DNA of 64,000 nt from Arcobacter siniprincipis (GTDB taxonomy: Bacteria > Campylobacterota > Campylobacteria > Campylobacterales > Arcobacteraceae), in contig NZ_CP182343.1 in assembly GCF_048571125.1 (NCBI RefSeq), forward strand, positions 2,914,001 through 2,978,000, given 5' to 3'. Position numbers and translations under genes: made by a program. The notes under the pieces were generated by a model that saw nothing but the letters and a program-made list of their open reading frames with translations, made no database searches and was not told where the DNA came from. Position 1 is the first letter of the stretch; every line of letters begins with the position of its first letter. Shown here piece by piece: positions 32,273 through 41,185 of this stretch.

Positions 32273-33382
32273 ATGAAACGCTCATTTATAAGAGAGATAC
32301 TTGAAGCAATAGATGAAGAGACAATATCATTTGCAGGTGGTTTACCAAATAGCTTATTATTTCCAGTTGATGATTTGAAATTATCTGCAAATAACATCTT
32401 AAAAAAAAGAGATGTTTGGCAATATAGTTTAAGTAATGGAATTAAAAGCCTAAGAAAAAAAATTGCAAAACAATATTGTAATGAGGGCTTTGAAACTGAA
32501 GCTGAAAATATACTTATTACTACAGGAAGCCAACAAGCTTTATACATCTTAGCAAGACACTTCCAAAATAAATCTATAGTTTTAGAAGATCCTTCTTATT
32601 TAGGTGCAATTAATACTTTTAAATTAAATGATTTGAAAATGAAAACTGCTCCATTAGAAAGTGATGGAATAGAGTTGAAATCTTTTAAAAAAGCTTTTGA
32701 AAAATCAAAATTAAGTTATTTGATTCCAGATTTTCAAAACCCATCAACTAGAACTTATTCTAAATACAAAAGAGAAGAAGTAGCAAAAATAGTTGAAAAG
32801 AATAATGGATTATTAATAGAAGATAGCCCTTATACTGAACTATATTTTGATGAAAAAAACAAAAGTATAAGCTCACTTATTCCAAATAATAGTTTTCATT
32901 TAGGTTCTTTTTCAAAAACACTTTGTCCCTCACTTCGAATTGGTTGGATAAGAGCAAATAAAAAATTAATCGATGAACTTTTAGTAATAAAAGAGAGTAT
33001 TGATTTACATAGTTGTGGTTTATCTCAACATCTTTTAAATGAGTATTTAAAAAATGATAAAAAATATCAAAACCACTTAAATATTTTAAGAAAATACTAC
33101 AAAGAAAAATCAGAATACTTTTGTGAACAATTAGATAAATATCTTCCTGAATTTGTTTATGAAAAACCAAAAGGTGGGATGTTTGTCTATGGTGAATTTA
33201 AAGATGTTGATAGCTTTGAACTTTTAAATAAATGTATGAAAAGAAAAGTTGTATTTGTACCTGGTTGCGAATTTTATGTAAAAAATAAAAATAAAAATGA
33301 GATTAGATTTAATTTTACAAACTCTAGTTTAGAAGATATTACAAAAGGTATAAAAATAATTGCCCAAGCTCTTAAATCTTAA
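32273..33382 (+). CDS. PLP-dependent aminotransferase, class I/II (LysN/2-aminoadipate type)
   Basis: Cytoplasmic enzyme of 369 residues. Features are SFAGGLPNSLLFP at the N-terminus, the cofactor region TTGSQQALYIL, PDFQNPSTRTYS, EDSPYTEL and the Schiff-base lysine in LGSFSKTLCPSLRIGW, followed by RFNFTNSS with the carboxylate-binding Arg. The set matches the 2-aminoadipate/aromatic aminotransferase group; substrate specificity cannot be read from sequence. RBS AAAGAGGA precedes the ATG. Divergent from the AraC regulator. Confidence 0.9.
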   Translation: MKRSFIREILEAIDEETISFAGGLPNSLLFPVDDLKLSANNILKKRDVWQYSLSNGIKSLRKKIAKQYCNEGFETEAENILITTGSQQALYILARHFQNKSIVLEDPSYLGAINTFKLNDLKMKTAPLESDGIELKSFKKAFEKSKLSYLIPDFQNPSTRTYSKYKREEVAKIVEKNNGLLIEDSPYTELYFDEKNKSISSLIPNNSFHLGSFSKTLCPSLRIGWIRANKKLIDELLVIKESIDLHSCGLSQHLLNEYLKNDKKYQNHLNILRKYYKEKSEYFCEQLDKYLPEFVYEKPKGGMFVYGEFKDVDSFELLNKCMKRKVVFVPGCEFYVKNKNKNEIRFNFTNSSLEDITKGIKIIAQALKS

Positions 33383-33459
33383 TATTTTTATTTGACTTAA
33401 CATAAAGATATTTTTGATAAAATCATTACTAAAATAAACCTACATGAGGGAAAAGTGTA

Positions 33460-33660
33460 ATGAATCTTATTATAAACGGCGAAGAGAAGAACTTTCAAGA
33501 GGGAATCTCTTTGCAAGAAATTATTACTTCACTAAAAATCGAAGATAAAGTTATGGCAGCAGCGGTAAATATGGAAATTGTTAAAAAAGATGAGTGGACA
33601 AATTATAAACCACAAAATGATGATAAACTAGAATTGTTACAATTTGTTGGTGGTGGTTGA
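33460..33660 (+). CDS. thiS: ThiS, sulfur carrier protein of thiamine synthesis
   Basis: Ubiquitin-like carrier of 66 residues ending in the required C-terminal LLQFVGGG; the terminal glycine becomes a thiocarboxylate that donates sulfur to the thiazole ring. No other thiamine gene is in the window; the next gene, 7 bases on, encodes a YraN protein. Confidence 0.93.
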   Translation: MNLIINGEEKNFQEGISLQEIITSLKIEDKVMAAAVNMEIVKKDEWTNYKPQNDDKLELLQFVGGG

Positions 33661-33666
33661 TAAAAT

Positions 33667-34002
33667 ATGTCTACTCAGCATAAAGGAAAATATGCAGAAA
33701 CAAAAGCTTGTGAATACTTAAACGAACAAGGCTTTAAAATAGTTGAGCAAAACTTTTTTGCAAAAAAAATAGGTGAAATTGACATTATTGCTTCAAAAAA
33801 TGAAACTTATCATTTTGTAGAAGTAAAATCTGGTCTTGAATATGAAGCAGCTGTAAATAATATAACTAAATCGAAACTATCAAAAATAAAAAGAAGTGCC
33901 GATTATTATTTACAAACTAAAAAACTAAATGTTGCATTTTGTATAGATGCAATTATTATCGTAAATGAAGAACTAGAGTTTTTAGAAAATATAACTCTAT
34001 AG
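33667..34002 (+). CDS. YraN family (UPF0102) endonuclease-like protein
   Basis: A 111-residue protein with the restriction-endonuclease-like core: GKYAETKACEYLNEQGF, then KIGEIDIIASKN and HFVEVKSG (the D...ExK pattern). The role in the cell is unclear; a link to DNA processing has been proposed for the family. It overlaps the convergent ClC gene by six bases. Confidence 0.9.
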   Translation: MSTQHKGKYAETKACEYLNEQGFKIVEQNFFAKKIGEIDIIASKNETYHFVEVKSGLEYEAAVNNITKSKLSKIKRSADYYLQTKKLNVAFCIDAIIIVNEELEFLENITL

Positions 34003-35409
34003 GTCTTCATCCTTATTTCTAGCTCTTTGCTCTTTTAGTTTTCTATAAATTAGTTTTCCTATTTTTGTTATATTTTCAAAAAACTTAGTTGTATAAGTTG
34101 CATGGGTATTATTAATCTCTTCCCCTAAATTCACATCTAGTGCTTCTGATTTTTTCATAGCTAAAAGTTGAGAAGGGAAAACACTTCTATGTCCTGTCAT
34201 TAAAAAGGCGATTATAATTGATAAAGCTGCATAGTGGGCAACATTCATACCAAAAAGTTCAACTGCCATAATCATAGCTGCAATTGGAGCACTAGTAGCA
34301 CCTGCAAGAACACTTACAAACCCTAACGCAGCAAATAGTGGAATATATCCATCAACTAGCCAACCAAAGAAGTTTCCACTAGTAGCCCCGATATAAAACA
34401 CAGGAGTAATAACTCCTCCACTTCCACCAAAACCTAAAGTAAGTGCAGTAAAGACAGTTTTAAAGATAAAGGCATACCAAGGCACATTTTCGTGAAGCTC
34501 AAAGCTAGAAGACAGTGAGCTTTTAATAGTCTCAAATCCCAATCCTAAATACTCAGTTCCAAAAATCATTGTAAGAATTACAATTACAACTCCACCTAAA
34601 AAAGCTTTTAACATATAATTCATTTTTAAGCTACTTGCAAACTTTTCAACTGCAGACATAGTAGTAATAATAAAATCTGCTACTAATCCAAAAAATATCC
34701 CACCAATTAAGATTTTAGCTATTAGTGCATAATTAAAATCAAAAACCGTATAAAAAGCAATATCAAAATAGGTATAACTAATACCAAATAACATTTTTGC
34801 TACAAAAAAAGCAGAAAATCCAGCAACAATAGATGGAAGTAAAATATCATACATCAAGGCACCAACAATTAGTATCTCAACACCAAATATAGCACCTGCT
34901 AATGGAGTTCCAAATACAGAAGCAAATCCAGCACTAATACCACAAATAACCATCTTCTTTTTATCTCGTCTTGAAAACTTAAATAAATTTGCTATAAAAG
35001 AAGCAGCAGCAGCACCTATTTGTGCCCCTGGCCCCTCTTTACCAACTGAACCACCTGCAAATATGGTTAATACAGTTGCAAATAATTTTACTGGTATTAC
35101 TTTTATATCCATTTCACCAGATTTTTTATGCACAGCTTCAATAACTTTTTCTGTTCCATGTCCTTGTGCACTTGGGGCAAACTTTTTTATTAAAAATACT
35201 GTAATAACAAGGGCAAAGGGTAAGGTATAATAATAATTAAAGGGAAGTAGCTCTCTTGAGTTTTCACAATATTCTAGAAGCTTTAAAAATAAAGATACGA
35301 TTGCACCAACGATTGCACCAATTAAAGAAGAGATTAATATCCATTTTGTGATACTTGCGAACATCACTGTTTGTTCAGCAAGGTGTTTATTTAAGTTTTT
35401 ATTTGTCAT
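33997..35409 (-). CDS. ClC-family chloride channel or chloride/proton antiporter
   Basis: Inner-membrane protein of 470 residues with about ten to twelve membrane segments. Selectivity-filter motifs are visible: GGSVGKEGPGAQIGA (GKEGP), GGSGGVITPVFYIGA and a C-terminal Tyr-containing helix. The GKEGP glutamate matches the gating Glu of the family. No CBS domain is seen. Its stop codon and that of the convergent YraN gene together form the hexamer CTATAG. Confidence 0.93.
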   Translation of the reverse strand: MTNKNLNKHLAEQTVMFASITKWILISSLIGAIVGAIVSLFLKLLEYCENSRELLPFNYYYTLPFALVITVFLIKKFAPSAQGHGTEKVIEAVHKKSGEMDIKVIPVKLFATVLTIFAGGSVGKEGPGAQIGAAAASFIANLFKFSRRDKKKMVICGISAGFASVFGTPLAGAIFGVEILIVGALMYDILLPSIVAGFSAFFVAKMLFGISYTYFDIAFYTVFDFNYALIAKILIGGIFFGLVADFIITTMSAVEKFASSLKMNYMLKAFLGGVVIVILTMIFGTEYLGLGFETIKSSLSSSFELHENVPWYAFIFKTVFTALTLGFGGSGGVITPVFYIGATSGNFFGWLVDGYIPLFAALGFVSVLAGATSAPIAAMIMAVELFGMNVAHYAALSIIIAFLMTGHRSVFPSQLLAMKKSEALDVNLGEEINNTHATYTTKFFENITKIGKLIYRKLKEQRARNKDEDL

Positions 35410-35511
35410 GCTAGCTACTTTAAAAAAGTGTTTTATTAGTAAGGGATTATATCAGAAAAAAAATAATATTTAGTTTGAATAAACCCTAAAAATCAAAGAT
35501 TTTTAAGATTT

Positions 35512-36186
35512 CTAAATTTTTAAATATTCATCAATTGTTTTAAATTCATTTATGTTTTTTGGATCTATTTTTAAAATATTCGCCATCGATTTTACACCCA
35601 TTGATAGTAAATATTGTAAATTGGTATCAAAAGTTGCTTCTTCTATTACTAAAATTTTATCTTTATGCACTTCAAACATAAATCCACCATTTGGAATTGG
35701 GGTCATTGAAAGAGTAACTGTATAGTGATCTTTAATAATACTCTCATTAGTAGAGTACATCAAACCTATATTATAATCTTCTTTAGAGAACCCTCTTATT
35801 AAGACAACTAATACTTTCTTTTCCCCAGATTTTGAAGTATTGAATATATTTACAAGCTCTTTAACTGTCTCATATCCAGGTATTTTAGAATATATTTTTT
35901 GAACAAAATCTCCAAGTCTTGTCTCTACAAAAATTCCAACAACATATGCGATAAATAACAATAAACAAACACCAACAATTGTCCAAATAAAAGGAAAATG
36001 TTCAGGATTTATTCCAATAGTTTTAAATAAATATCCTGTTATTGCATCTACTTTTCCATATATCCAGTTAATTATAATTGTAATAGCGATAATTGGAGCT
36101 AACCAAAAAAGACCTTTTAATATTATTTCAAAAATATGATTTTTACCATGGCTTAAAAAATTTCTTAGTTTATTTAACATATTCAT
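35512..36186 (-). CDS. DUF502 family membrane protein
   Basis: A 224-residue protein with two N-terminal membrane helices (about 21-43 and 63-87) and a soluble C-terminal part containing KIPGYETVKELVNIFNTS and MTPIPNGGFMFEV, typical of DUF502. The function is unknown. It stands alone, divergent from the Kef-type antiporter gene. Confidence 0.9.
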   Translation of the reverse strand: MNMLNKLRNFLSHGKNHIFEIILKGLFWLAPIIAITIIINWIYGKVDAITGYLFKTIGINPEHFPFIWTIVGVCLLLFIAYVVGIFVETRLGDFVQKIYSKIPGYETVKELVNIFNTSKSGEKKVLVVLIRGFSKEDYNIGLMYSTNESIIKDHYTVTLSMTPIPNGGFMFEVHKDKILVIEEATFDTNLQYLLSMGVKSMANILKIDPKNINEFKTIDEYLKI

Positions 36187-36268
36187 CCTTTAAAAAATTA
36201 TATCATTATTTGGATATTTTCTATACAAATAATTTTTCTATTATTTCATTTTTTTGATAATATATCAT

Positions 36269-37873
36269 ATGGAATCAATACTATTTATTTTATTTATATC
36301 ATTATCAATTTCGACTATTTTAAATATCATATTTAAAAAACTATCAGTCTCACATATTTTAGGATATATCATAACTGGTACACTAATAAGTACCTTATTT
36401 AATTTTAATGGTGAAGAAGATCTTGATGCTTTAAATCTAATTGCTGAATTTGGTATAGTTTTTTTAATGTTTTCTATAGGATTAGAAATGCCTATTGAGA
36501 AACTAAAAAGAATGAAAAATGCTTTAATCTTTGATGGTCTTTCTCAAGTATTTATTAGTGCAGTTATTATATTTATTATTTCTAAATATGTTTTTTCAAT
36601 TGATACAAATTCATCTTTAATTATTTCACTCGCATTTTCACTATCTTCAACTGCCATTGTTTTAACTTATCTAAAACAATCAAAAGATATATATACTCCC
36701 TATGGACAAAGAGCAACTGCAATTTTAATATTTCAAGATTTAGCAGTAATTCCAATACTCTTACTTATTAGCTTTTTATCAAATGACACCTTAAGTCTGC
36801 AAGAAGTACTTTCAAAAACAGTGGTTTCAGCTGTTGGAATTATAGCTTTTATGTTTATTATTGGTAAACGACTTATTTCATTACTTTTAAAGTTTTCAAC
36901 ACAAACAAAACTTGAAGAGTTATTTTTAGCTTCTGTTTTATCAATAGTAATTGGAACTTCTATTTTAGCCCATAGTTTAGGATTTACATACTCTCTTGGT
37001 GCTTTTATTGCTGGTATGATTATTGCTGATAGTTCTTTTCATGTAAAGGTTGAATCAGATATTTCATCTTATAAAGATTTACTTTTGGGTACGTTTTTCT
37101 TTTCAGTTGGGACAAAAATAGATGTTAGTTTTTTACTTTCAAATATTCATTATGTATTACTAATTTTTGTAGCTGTTATGGCTATAAAAGCGGCTGTAAT
37201 TTATTTTATTATTAAGTTCAAAGAAAATAAAAGTGACTCGGTAAAATCAGCGATTGCCCTTTGTCAAGTGGGAGAATTCTCTTTTGCAGTTTTCGCCCTT
37301 GCTGCAAGTAATAATATTATATCAGAAGAATTAAGTAAATTTTTGATTTTGGTTACTGTTTTATCTATGATAATTACACCTTTTATTGTAAATAATATCT
37401 ATAAATTAGCTTCTTATTTTGTAGTTGAGTTTTATGAGTCAGATAAAATTACACCAATTGATCAAAAAAACCATACTATTGTTTGTGGATATTCAATGCT
37501 TGGAAGAATGATTGCAAATACTTTGGAAGAAAAAAAAGTGTCTTTTGTAATTATTTCAGATGACTTAAGACACGTTTTACTTGCTAGAAAAAGAGGTTTT
37601 AAAGCATACTTTGGACACTTAGATAAACTTCCAGTTTTAGAATCACTTAAAGCTGATGAAACCTCAAGTATCATCATAACACTTGATAATATAAATAAAA
37701 TAAGTCTTATTTGTACTGCTGTTTTATCATTTTATAAAGATGCAAATTTAGTTGTAAAAGTTGATAGTATAGAAGAGAAAAAAATGCTAAAAGAATTAAA
37801 TATCAAAAAATTTGTATATGCTTATCAAGAGGTTGCTGAATTACTTGTAAAAGAGAGTTTAGAGGTTCAATAA
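36269..37873 (+). CDS. Kef-type monovalent cation/proton antiporter (CPA2) with TrkA-N domain
   Basis: From the ATG at 36269 the protein has 534 residues: an antiporter domain of about twelve helices (HILGYIITGTLIS, AEFGIVFLMFSIGLEM, FQDLAVIPILLL) followed by a cytoplasmic Rossmann-type TrkA-N domain (TIVCGYSMLGRMIANTLEE) that binds nucleotides and regulates transport. The C-terminal domain stops soon after the Rossmann fold. No ribosome site precedes the ATG, but GATAAT lies seven bases upstream, so the message could be leaderless. A TTG 15 bases earlier is the only alternative start. Confidence 0.9.
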   Translation: MESILFILFISLSISTILNIIFKKLSVSHILGYIITGTLISTLFNFNGEEDLDALNLIAEFGIVFLMFSIGLEMPIEKLKRMKNALIFDGLSQVFISAVIIFIISKYVFSIDTNSSLIISLAFSLSSTAIVLTYLKQSKDIYTPYGQRATAILIFQDLAVIPILLLISFLSNDTLSLQEVLSKTVVSAVGIIAFMFIIGKRLISLLLKFSTQTKLEELFLASVLSIVIGTSILAHSLGFTYSLGAFIAGMIIADSSFHVKVESDISSYKDLLLGTFFFSVGTKIDVSFLLSNIHYVLLIFVAVMAIKAAVIYFIIKFKENKSDSVKSAIALCQVGEFSFAVFALAASNNIISEELSKFLILVTVLSMIITPFIVNNIYKLASYFVVEFYESDKITPIDQKNHTIVCGYSMLGRMIANTLEEKKVSFVIISDDLRHVLLARKRGFKAYFGHLDKLPVLESLKADETSSIIITLDNINKISLICTAVLSFYKDANLVVKVDSIEEKKMLKELNIKKFVYAYQEVAELLVKESLEVQ

Positions 37874-37923
37874 ACAATCTTTAATATTTGACTATTTTGG
37901 TGAATGTCAATTATAAAGATTGT
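37874..37923. other. Long imperfect hairpin after the antiporter gene
   Basis: ACAATCTTTA (37874-37883) pairs with TAAAGATTGT (37914-37923), and an inner TTGAC/GTCAA stem closes a 13-base loop. It begins right after the antiporter stop. There is no clear T-run, so it may be a weak terminator or a structured 3' end. The remaining bases up to 38057 show a short AGCC/GGCT hairpin and nothing else I recognise. Confidence 0.4.
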
Positions 37924-38057
37924 AAATTTAAGACTTGTATATAAAAAATTAATATTGAATACTAACTTATAAAAATAGCAAAAACATAGCCAAAAGGCTT
38001 AAATCGTATTTAATGAATAATTAACTATAATCCCTAACTAAATTTAGGGAGATTCTT

Positions 38058-39146
38058 TTGTACGAAAAAGAACTTAATGCTATAAAAAAATCTAACTTAT
38101 ATAGACAAAGAAAGATATTTGATGAAAAGCTAATAGATTTAGCTTCAAATGACTACTTAGGTCTTTCAAGTAATGAAACACTTTTCAAAAATGCCTATGA
38201 AAATGTGTTAAAACAAAAATACAAATCCCCCAAAGCCTCAATCTTAGTAAATGGATATAGTCAAATTCACAAAAAATTTGAAGATGATTTAAAAAAAGCA
38301 AACAAATTTGAAGAAGCTTTGGTGGTTGGAAGTGGATTTTTGGCAAATGTCTCTATGATAGAAGCATTAGTTCGAAAAGGTGATACACTTTTTATAGATG
38401 AAGAGTATCATGCAAGTGGAATACTTGCTACAAAACTGTTAAAAAAAGAACAAGTAATTCTTTTTTCACATAATGATTACCAAGATTTAGAAAATAAAAT
38501 TAAAACTAGAGAATTAAAAGGTAGATTCATTATTGCTATTGAGGGTGTTTATTCAATGAGTGGAAATATTGCTCATAAAGAGTTCTTCGATATATCAAAT
38601 AAATATGATGCTTTATTAATAGTTGATGAAGCACATAGTTCAGGAGTTATTGGAGAGAATCTTTTAGGAATATTTGATTATTACAATATCAAACCACAAA
38701 AAAATCACATAAAAATGGGAACTCTTGGAAAAGCTTATGGAAGCTATGGAGCATATATTTTATCATCAAAAAATATAATTGATTTTTTGATAAATAGAGC
38801 AAAAGCTGTTATTTACACAACTGCTCCATCTTTATTTGACATAGCCTTAGCTAATGAATCTTTAAAATATATATTATCAAATACAAATGAAATAAAAACA
38901 AAAATTAAAAATCGACAAAAAGTTATAAAAGAAGAATTAGACATTGAATCTAAGTCTTTAATCACAGCTTATGAAATTGGTGAAAACAAAAAAGTTTTAG
39001 AAATACAAAAAAAAGTTTTGGAAAATGGTTATATAGTAGGTGCTATTAGGCAACCAACAGTAAAAAGTGCTATTATTAGACTTATTTCTAAAATAGATGT
39101 TTCAATAGATGATTTACAAAAAGTTTGTAAACTAATTAAAATATAA
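38058..39146 (+). CDS. bioF: 8-amino-7-oxononanoate synthase-like PLP enzyme
   Basis: Enzyme of the alpha-oxoamine synthase family, most likely BioF of biotin synthesis, condensing pimeloyl thioester with alanine. The 362-residue protein shows LASNDYLGLSSNE, VGSGFLANVSMIEAL, DEEYHAS, VDEAHSSGVIG and the PLP lysine in KMGTLGKAYGSYGAYI. Translation starts at a TTG, supported by an AGGGAG ribosome site six bases upstream; no ATG lies nearby in frame. No other biotin gene is adjacent, so a related oxoamine synthase remains possible. Confidence 0.85.
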   Translation: MYEKELNAIKKSNLYRQRKIFDEKLIDLASNDYLGLSSNETLFKNAYENVLKQKYKSPKASILVNGYSQIHKKFEDDLKKANKFEEALVVGSGFLANVSMIEALVRKGDTLFIDEEYHASGILATKLLKKEQVILFSHNDYQDLENKIKTRELKGRFIIAIEGVYSMSGNIAHKEFFDISNKYDALLIVDEAHSSGVIGENLLGIFDYYNIKPQKNHIKMGTLGKAYGSYGAYILSSKNIIDFLINRAKAVIYTTAPSLFDIALANESLKYILSNTNEIKTKIKNRQKVIKEELDIESKSLITAYEIGENKKVLEIQKKVLENGYIVGAIRQPTVKSAIIRLISKIDVSIDDLQKVCKLIKI

Positions 39147-39159
39147 TCAAGAGGAAATT

Positions 39160-39807
39160 ATGGATACTATTAAAAGATTAATAAAAGGAAATGAAAAATT
39201 CAAAAAAGAATATTTCCCTTACTTTGAAAAAGATTTGAAAGAGAGTGTTCAGCTAGGACAAAGACCAGAGGTCTTGTTTATTGGATGTTCAGATAGTAGA
39301 GTTACTCCTGAATTGATGTTAGATACTCAGCCAGGTGATATGTTTATTTTAAGAAATGTTGGTAACTTTGTACCACCATATAAACAAGATGAAGACTTCC
39401 ATGGAAGTGCTGCTGCTATTGAGTTTGCAGTTTCTGTTCTAAATGTTAAGAATATTATTATTTGTGGGCATTCTCACTGTGGTGCATGTAAAGCTTTATA
39501 TGATGACATTTCAGATGATCCTAAAATGGTACATGTAAAAGTTTGGCTTAAACTTGGTGAAGAAGCTAAACAAAGAACTTTAAAAAGCCAAAAATTTACA
39601 ACACTAGAAGAGAAATATAGAGCAACAGAGCGAAACTCTATTAGAAATCAACTTGAAAATTTATTAACTTATCCTGAAGTAAAAAAAAGATTTGACAATG
39701 GTGAAGTTTTAATTCATGGATGGTATTATGATATAGAAACTGGGAATATTGATTTTTATGATAAAAGTGAAGATAATTTTAAGCCATTAAAGGAATTTAC
39801 AATATGA
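39160..39807 (+). CDS. Beta-class carbonic anhydrase
   Basis: Cytoplasmic zinc enzyme of 215 residues interconverting carbon dioxide and bicarbonate. Zinc ligands are seen in FIGCSDSRVTPE (Cys) and CGHSHCGACK (His and Cys), with the Asp-Arg pair of CSDSR. It lies 13 bases after the bioF-like gene and overlaps the next small gene by 4 bases, suggesting one operon through mqnE. Bicarbonate supply for carboxylases such as the biotin carboxylase at 18660 is a general role. Confidence 0.94.
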   Translation: MDTIKRLIKGNEKFKKEYFPYFEKDLKESVQLGQRPEVLFIGCSDSRVTPELMLDTQPGDMFILRNVGNFVPPYKQDEDFHGSAAAIEFAVSVLNVKNIIICGHSHCGACKALYDDISDDPKMVHVKVWLKLGEEAKQRTLKSQKFTTLEEKYRATERNSIRNQLENLLTYPEVKKRFDNGEVLIHGWYYDIETGNIDFYDKSEDNFKPLKEFTI

Positions 39808-40121
39808 GTAAAACAGAAGTTAGAAAAATACCTAGAAAAAGTATAATTATTATAGTAGTTTTAATTATTTTAGCTATTGTTGGATATTTATTAATCACAC
39901 TATCAAGGGACGCTAAAATAACAGAAGTTTTAAGTTCACTTGGCTATAAAAATGTAAGTAATGTGACGGTATATAATGTTTCACAAGTAGAAGATGAAGA
40001 AACTAGAATAAGAAGTAAATTATTTAAAGTTGGTTTTACTAATGAAGAAACCAAACAAGAGTGTTATGGATTTATAAATGAACATAATGGAAAATTTAAA
40101 AAAGAAATAGAGTGTAAATAA
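39804..40121 (+). CDS. Small single-helix membrane protein, unknown function
   Basis: A 105-residue protein with a basic N-terminus, one membrane helix (about 13-32) and a short soluble domain with two cysteines (ECYGF and IECK). Its ATG overlaps the carbonic anhydrase stop and it ends one base before mqnE, so it is translated within that operon. I do not recognise the family. Confidence 0.75.
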   Translation: MSKTEVRKIPRKSIIIIVVLIILAIVGYLLITLSRDAKITEVLSSLGYKNVSNVTVYNVSQVEDEETRIRSKLFKVGFTNEETKQECYGFINEHNGKFKKEIECK

Positions 40122-40122
40122 A

Positions 40123-41184
40123 ATGAGTATTATAGAGAAGTTAGAGAAAAATGAAAGATTAAATTATGAAGAAGCTTTAGATCTTTATGATTTAGATTTA
40201 TTTGTTTTAGGTAAATATGCAAATAAACTAAGAGAAGAAAAACATGGCAAAAAAAGTTATTTTAACATAAATAGACACATAAATCCTACAAATATTTGTA
40301 AAGATGTATGCCAATTTTGTGCATATAGTGCAAGTAGAAAAAATCCAAAACCTTATACTTTAAAACATGAAGAGATTATGGAAGTTGTTAAAAACTCTTC
40401 ATTAAATGGCATAAAAGAAGTCCATATAGTATCTGCCCATAATCCAGAAACTGGATTGGAATGGTATTTAGAAATTTTCAAAAAAATAAAAACTGCTTAT
40501 CCACATATCCACATAAAAGCCTTAACAGCAGCAGAAATTCATTTTTTGAGTGAGCAGTATAATAAAAGTTATGAAGAGATAATTGATTTGATGGTTGAAT
40601 ATGGTGTTGATTCAATGCCAGGTGGTGGAGCTGAAATCTTTGATGAAAAGGTGAGAAAAAGAATCTGTGGAGGGAAAGTTACTTCACAACAATGGCTTGA
40701 TATCCATGAACTTTGGCATAAAAAAGGCAAAAAGAGTAATGCTACTATGCTTTTTGGACATATTGAAACAAGAGAGCATAGAATCGACCATATATTAAGA
40801 TTAAGAGACTTACAAGACAAAAGTGGTGGATTTAATGCCTTTATTCCTCTTGTTTATCAAAAAGAAAATAACTTCTTAAAAGTAAAAGATTTCCTAACAG
40901 GACAAGAGATACTAAAAACTATGGCGATCTCAAGAATTTTACTGGATAACATTCCTAATATAAAAGCTTATTGGGTAACTTCTACTGTTAAACTAGCTCT
41001 TGTAGCACAAGAATTTGGAGCAAATGATTTAGATGGAACAATAGAAAAAGAATCAATTCAAAGTGCAGCAGGAGCTGCAAGTGCAAATGGTCTACCTATT
41101 AGTTCATTTGTTGATTTGATTAAAAATTCTGGATTTATTCCAGTTGAAAGAGACTCAGTTTATAAGGAACTAAAAGTTTGGTAA
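40123..41184 (+). CDS. mqnE: Aminofutalosine synthase (MqnE)
   Basis: Radical SAM enzyme of the futalosine menaquinone pathway; it joins the enolpyruvyl carboxylate to the adenosyl radical to give aminofutalosine. The 353-residue protein has the cluster motif ICKDVCQFC (Cys 59, 63, 66), EVHIVSAHNPE, ALTAAEIHFLS, SMPGGGAEIFDE and ATMLFGHIETREHRIDH, all of MqnE rather than MqnC type. Menaquinone made this way would feed the NapC-type cytochrome at 4233. Confidence 0.94.
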   Translation: MSIIEKLEKNERLNYEEALDLYDLDLFVLGKYANKLREEKHGKKSYFNINRHINPTNICKDVCQFCAYSASRKNPKPYTLKHEEIMEVVKNSSLNGIKEVHIVSAHNPETGLEWYLEIFKKIKTAYPHIHIKALTAAEIHFLSEQYNKSYEEIIDLMVEYGVDSMPGGGAEIFDEKVRKRICGGKVTSQQWLDIHELWHKKGKKSNATMLFGHIETREHRIDHILRLRDLQDKSGGFNAFIPLVYQKENNFLKVKDFLTGQEILKTMAISRILLDNIPNIKAYWVTSTVKLALVAQEFGANDLDGTIEKESIQSAAGAASANGLPISSFVDLIKNSGFIPVERDSVYKELKVW

Positions 41185-41185
41185 A

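Noticed and set aside
33997..34002. Convergent overlapping stop codons as a regulatory overlap
   Set aside because: A six-base CTATAG overlap of stops is common in compact genomes and needs no special explanation.
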